A DNA stretch of 18,968 nucleotides from Paenarthrobacter nitroguajacolicus JCM 14115. GTDB lineage: Bacteria; Actinomycetota; Actinomycetes; Actinomycetales; Micrococcaceae. Shown piece after piece: positions 17,138-18,968 of this stretch (its first letter is position 1; the number at the start of each line of letters is the position of its first letter). The position numbers and the translations under genes were made by a program. The stretch lies in contig BBFS01000099.1 in assembly GCA_001313365.1 (NCBI GenBank), forward strand, positions 1-18,968, written 5' to 3'. The notes under the pieces were generated by a model. The model searched no databases. It was not told the DNA's origin and was given only the letters and a program-made list of their open reading frames with translations.

Positions 17138-17165
17138 GGTGGTTCCTTTCAATGGGTGGGTTGTA

Positions 17166-18531
17166 CTAGTCCTGCAGCAGGGGCTTCTTGGAAGTCTCCG
17201 TGGCGAACAGGACTGCGATGAGGGAAACTATGGCGGCGGCCACGAGGTACCAGCCGGGTGCCAGCTTGCTGGCGGTCATGCCGATCAGGAGGGTGGCCAT
17301 GAACGGCGCAGTGCCACCGAACAAGGCGTTGGAGAGGTTGAAGCTGACGGCGAAGCCCGTGTACCGGACCTTCGTGGGGGGGAAGAGTTCGGCCAGGAAA
17401 CTGGGCAGGGTGCCGTCGTTGAGGGTGAGCATGCCGCCCAGAAGGATTTGAACCAGGACGATCACCAGGAAGTTGCGGGTGTCCAGGAGCATGAACGCCG
17501 GCACCGTGAGCAGGATGAACAGGACCGACGCGGTGATGAGCATGCGCTTGCGGCCGAACTTGTCCGAGGCGATGCCCGTCAGGAAGATGAAGCCGATGTA
17601 GCTGGCCAGGGCAATGGTGGTGGCGAGGAACGACTCCGTGGCGCCGAAGCCAGCTCCTCCGACAGATACGTGGCATATAGCTGAGGATCACGTAGAAGCC
17701 CACCGCGTTGAGCAGCACCGCGCCCGTGGCGATAACGAGTTGCTTCCGGTACGTCTTGAACATGGCCAACGCGGGAGCCTTGACGCCGTCGTCCTTCTCG
17801 GCCAGTTCACGGAACGCCGGGGGGGTGTCCTCCAGTTTGGTCCGGATGTACCGTCCGATCAGGCCCATGGGCGCTGCGAGCAGGAACGGCAACCGCCAGC
17901 CCCACTCGTTGAGCTGCTCCGCGGTAAGTACTGACGTCAGCAGGGCGGCAAGCAAGGATCCCAGCAGCAGTCCCGCTGCGGTACTGGCAGGCACGACGGC
18001 GGCATACAGTCCGCGGCGATTCGCCGGCGCATATTCCACCAGGAAGGCGGACGCCCCTGCGTACTCGCCGGCCGCGGAGAATCCTTGGACAACTCTTACG
18101 AGCAGGAGCAGAATCGGCGCCATTACACCGATGGTGGCGTAGCCCGGGATCAGTGCGATGCAGAACGTGGCCACTGACATCAACACGATCGAGAGGGAGA
18201 GCGCCTGCTTTCGTCCGAGGCGATCACCGATATGGCCCCCCCAGATGAAACCACCAATCGGCCGCACGAAGAAGCTGATGGCGAAGACGCCGAAAGTTGC
18301 CAGGAGGGCCGTCTGCCGGTCTGACTCCGGGAAGAAGACTGTTGAGATGATGCCGGCCAGGTAGCCGTAAACGGCGTAGTCGAACCACTCAACAAAGTTG
18401 CCGATGAAGCTGGCGGTGACCACTCGCCGTCGAGTGTCTCTGCTGACTGTGTGGTTGGGGCTGAGGGTGTGGTTGGTGCCGGAGGCGGGTGAAACACCTT
18501 GCTCGGCTGCCACAGAGGATTCATTGCTCAT
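17166..18531 (-). CDS. MHS family MFS transporter (probable creatine/related solute uptake)
   Basis: This is a 12-helix major facilitator of the metabolite:H+ symporter type, about 450 residues. The ATG at 18531 follows GGTGGA by three bases; the upstream in-frame extension to 18609 is unlikely. After a polar N-terminus, the first helix reads VVTASFIGNFVEWFDYAVYGYLAG, which is characteristic of MHS/ProP-like carriers. The signature GGFIWGHIGDRLGRKQAL (loop 2-3), VVQGFSAAGEYAGASAFLVEYAP and FGRKRMLI (loop 8-9) follow, ending ELFPTKVRYTGFAVSFNLSNALFGG. Three C/G7 runs add residues (IWGGH, DTPPA, FPPT). A two-base loss near 17655-17672 breaks the frame in YMPTYLSEELGFG. It is 28 bp upstream of creatinase on the same strand; substrate specificity for creatine is inferred from that. 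Confidence 0.88.
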
Positions 18532-18552
18532 GTGTCCACCAAAATCATTGGG

Positions 18553-18710
18553 GTTGCATTCAACGCAACGCTGTTGCACCAGAGTATGTGTGAGCGGGGC
18601 CACGGTCAAGGGGGTGCTTATAGAGATTTTCGAGGTTGATCATGCGGGACCGGTCATTTCGATGCGCGATGCGTCTGTTGCACTCGTCGCACTGAAGTTG
18701 CATTCAACGC
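18553..18710 (-). promoter_or_regulatory. probable promoter/operator region of the creatine cassette
   Basis: GTTGCATTCAACGC occurs twice, at 18553-18566 and 18697-18710, with the core palindrome GTTG-N4-CAAC. Two further GTTGCAC half-sites lie at 18573-18579 and 18677-18683. The first copy continues into GCAAC, giving GTTGC-N7-GCAAC. Repeated short palindromes just upstream of the transporter fit an IclR-type operator. The gap from the MFS start to the window end (about 437 bp) has no convincing gene. Confidence 0.5.
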
Positions 18711-18783
18711 CTCTCCACTGCCGACGCTCTCTCACATCCCCACCCCTTCACTCGACCCCTCTCTCACTCTTTGAAGAAAGTTC

Positions 18784-18814
18784 GGCGTCGATGGGCAACG
18801 GCAGCATCGACGCC
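18784..18814. other. perfect 10-bp stem-loop
   Basis: GGCGTCGATG (18784-18793) and CATCGACGCC (18805-18814) are exact inverted arms around an 11-base loop. On the minus strand the hairpin is followed by GAACTTTCTTC, a weak T-rich tail. It could end a minus-strand transcript that enters from beyond the window. Confidence 0.45.
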
Positions 18815-18870
18815 ACAGCCCAAGTGCGCCCCCCGGGCGATTGCGGCAGCACCCTAAAAACACCAAAAGG

Positions 18871-18968
18871 GAGAAGGGTTGAGCTCAAGCCCGCGGGATG
18901 TGAGAGAGGGTTGAGCTCAAGCCCGCGGGACATGAGAGAGCGTCGGGCTCAAGCCCGCGGGACATGAG
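18871..18968. repeat. 32-bp tandem repeat array continuing past the window
   Basis: Three units of 31-32 bp (18871-18901, 18902-18933, 18934-18965) are followed by the first three bases of a fourth. The core GCTCAAGCCCGCGGGA is identical in all three and contains the palindrome CCCGCGGG. The first and second units differ at a few bases, and the third differs at the start (CGTCGG for GGTTGA). No spacers are present. Confidence 0.9.

Noticed and set aside
15470..17152. A single 560-residue frame joining creatinase to an IclR regulator
   Set aside because: The joined reading follows a frameshift near 15937. The true creatinase stop (15877-15879), a hairpin and a separate IclR ATG at 15805 lie between, so these are two genes.
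18788..18967. Plus-strand frame through the stem-loop and tandem repeats
   Set aside because: It has no ribosome binding site or known motif, and most of it is repeat sequence.
18871..18968. CRISPR-like array at the right edge
   Set aside because: The whole 32-bp unit is repeated with no variable spacers, and no cas gene is present.
1..18968. A genuine cluster of decaying pseudogenes
   Set aside because: The breaks sit at G/C runs in unrelated genes, including the housekeeping-like gluQRS, while residues between the breaks stay fully conserved. Sequencing error explains this better than decay.

Overview
The window is high-GC actinobacterial DNA that looks like Arthrobacter or Paenarthrobacter (Micrococcaceae). 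The reasons are the codon use, the frequent GTG/TTG starts, and the gene types: creatinase with a metabolite:H+ symporter, a DUF4383 protein, LtrA, GluQRS and Lrp/LysE. This placement is inference from composition and remembered protein families, not from a search.

The assembly is poor in a patterned way. Most genes are split by apparent frameshifts, and more than fifty G or C runs of 6-8 bases are present, most of them exactly seven long. Where a protein family fixes the expected reading, four-base G/C runs have become seven (one extra Gly or Pro in frame) or five (frame lost), and three-base runs have often become two. I therefore give whole-gene coordinates across these breaks, and I treat the breaks as probable sequencing errors, not real pseudogenes.

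Layout. 1-639: 3' part of a short-chain dehydrogenase (+). 679-1884: secreted FG-GAP/VCBS repeat protein (-). 2051-3360: a GNAT acetyltransferase fused to an AAA+ ATPase (+), followed by LtrA (3481-4728, +). 4814-6304: HD-domain phosphohydrolase and a second SDR (both -); the SDR diverges from a TetR regulator (6408-7019) across a palindromic operator. 7048-7940: glutamyl-Q tRNA(Asp) synthetase (-). 8313-10003: two Lrp/AsnC regulators and a LysE-type exporter that diverges from the second one. 10015-10874: an ArsR-SRPBCC operon (-). 10980-11960: an alpha-helical repeat-like protein of unknown function (-). 12119-12598: DUF4383 membrane protein (+). 12765-14772: two-component system (-). 14979-18531: a creatine-use cassette (-), transcribed as MHS-family transporter, creatinase and IclR regulator. 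The right edge is non-coding and ends in a 32-bp tandem repeat that runs out of the window.

The most noteworthy structures are three. One is the GNAT-AAA+ fusion. Another is a pair of about 100-bp palindromic repeats (12669-12767 and 14882-14981), each starting exactly at the stop codon of a minus-strand gene and together bracketing the two-component system. The last is the transporter-creatinase-IclR cassette with repeated GTTGCATTCAAC boxes upstream. I found no rRNA, tRNA, CRISPR array, transposase or prophage gene.
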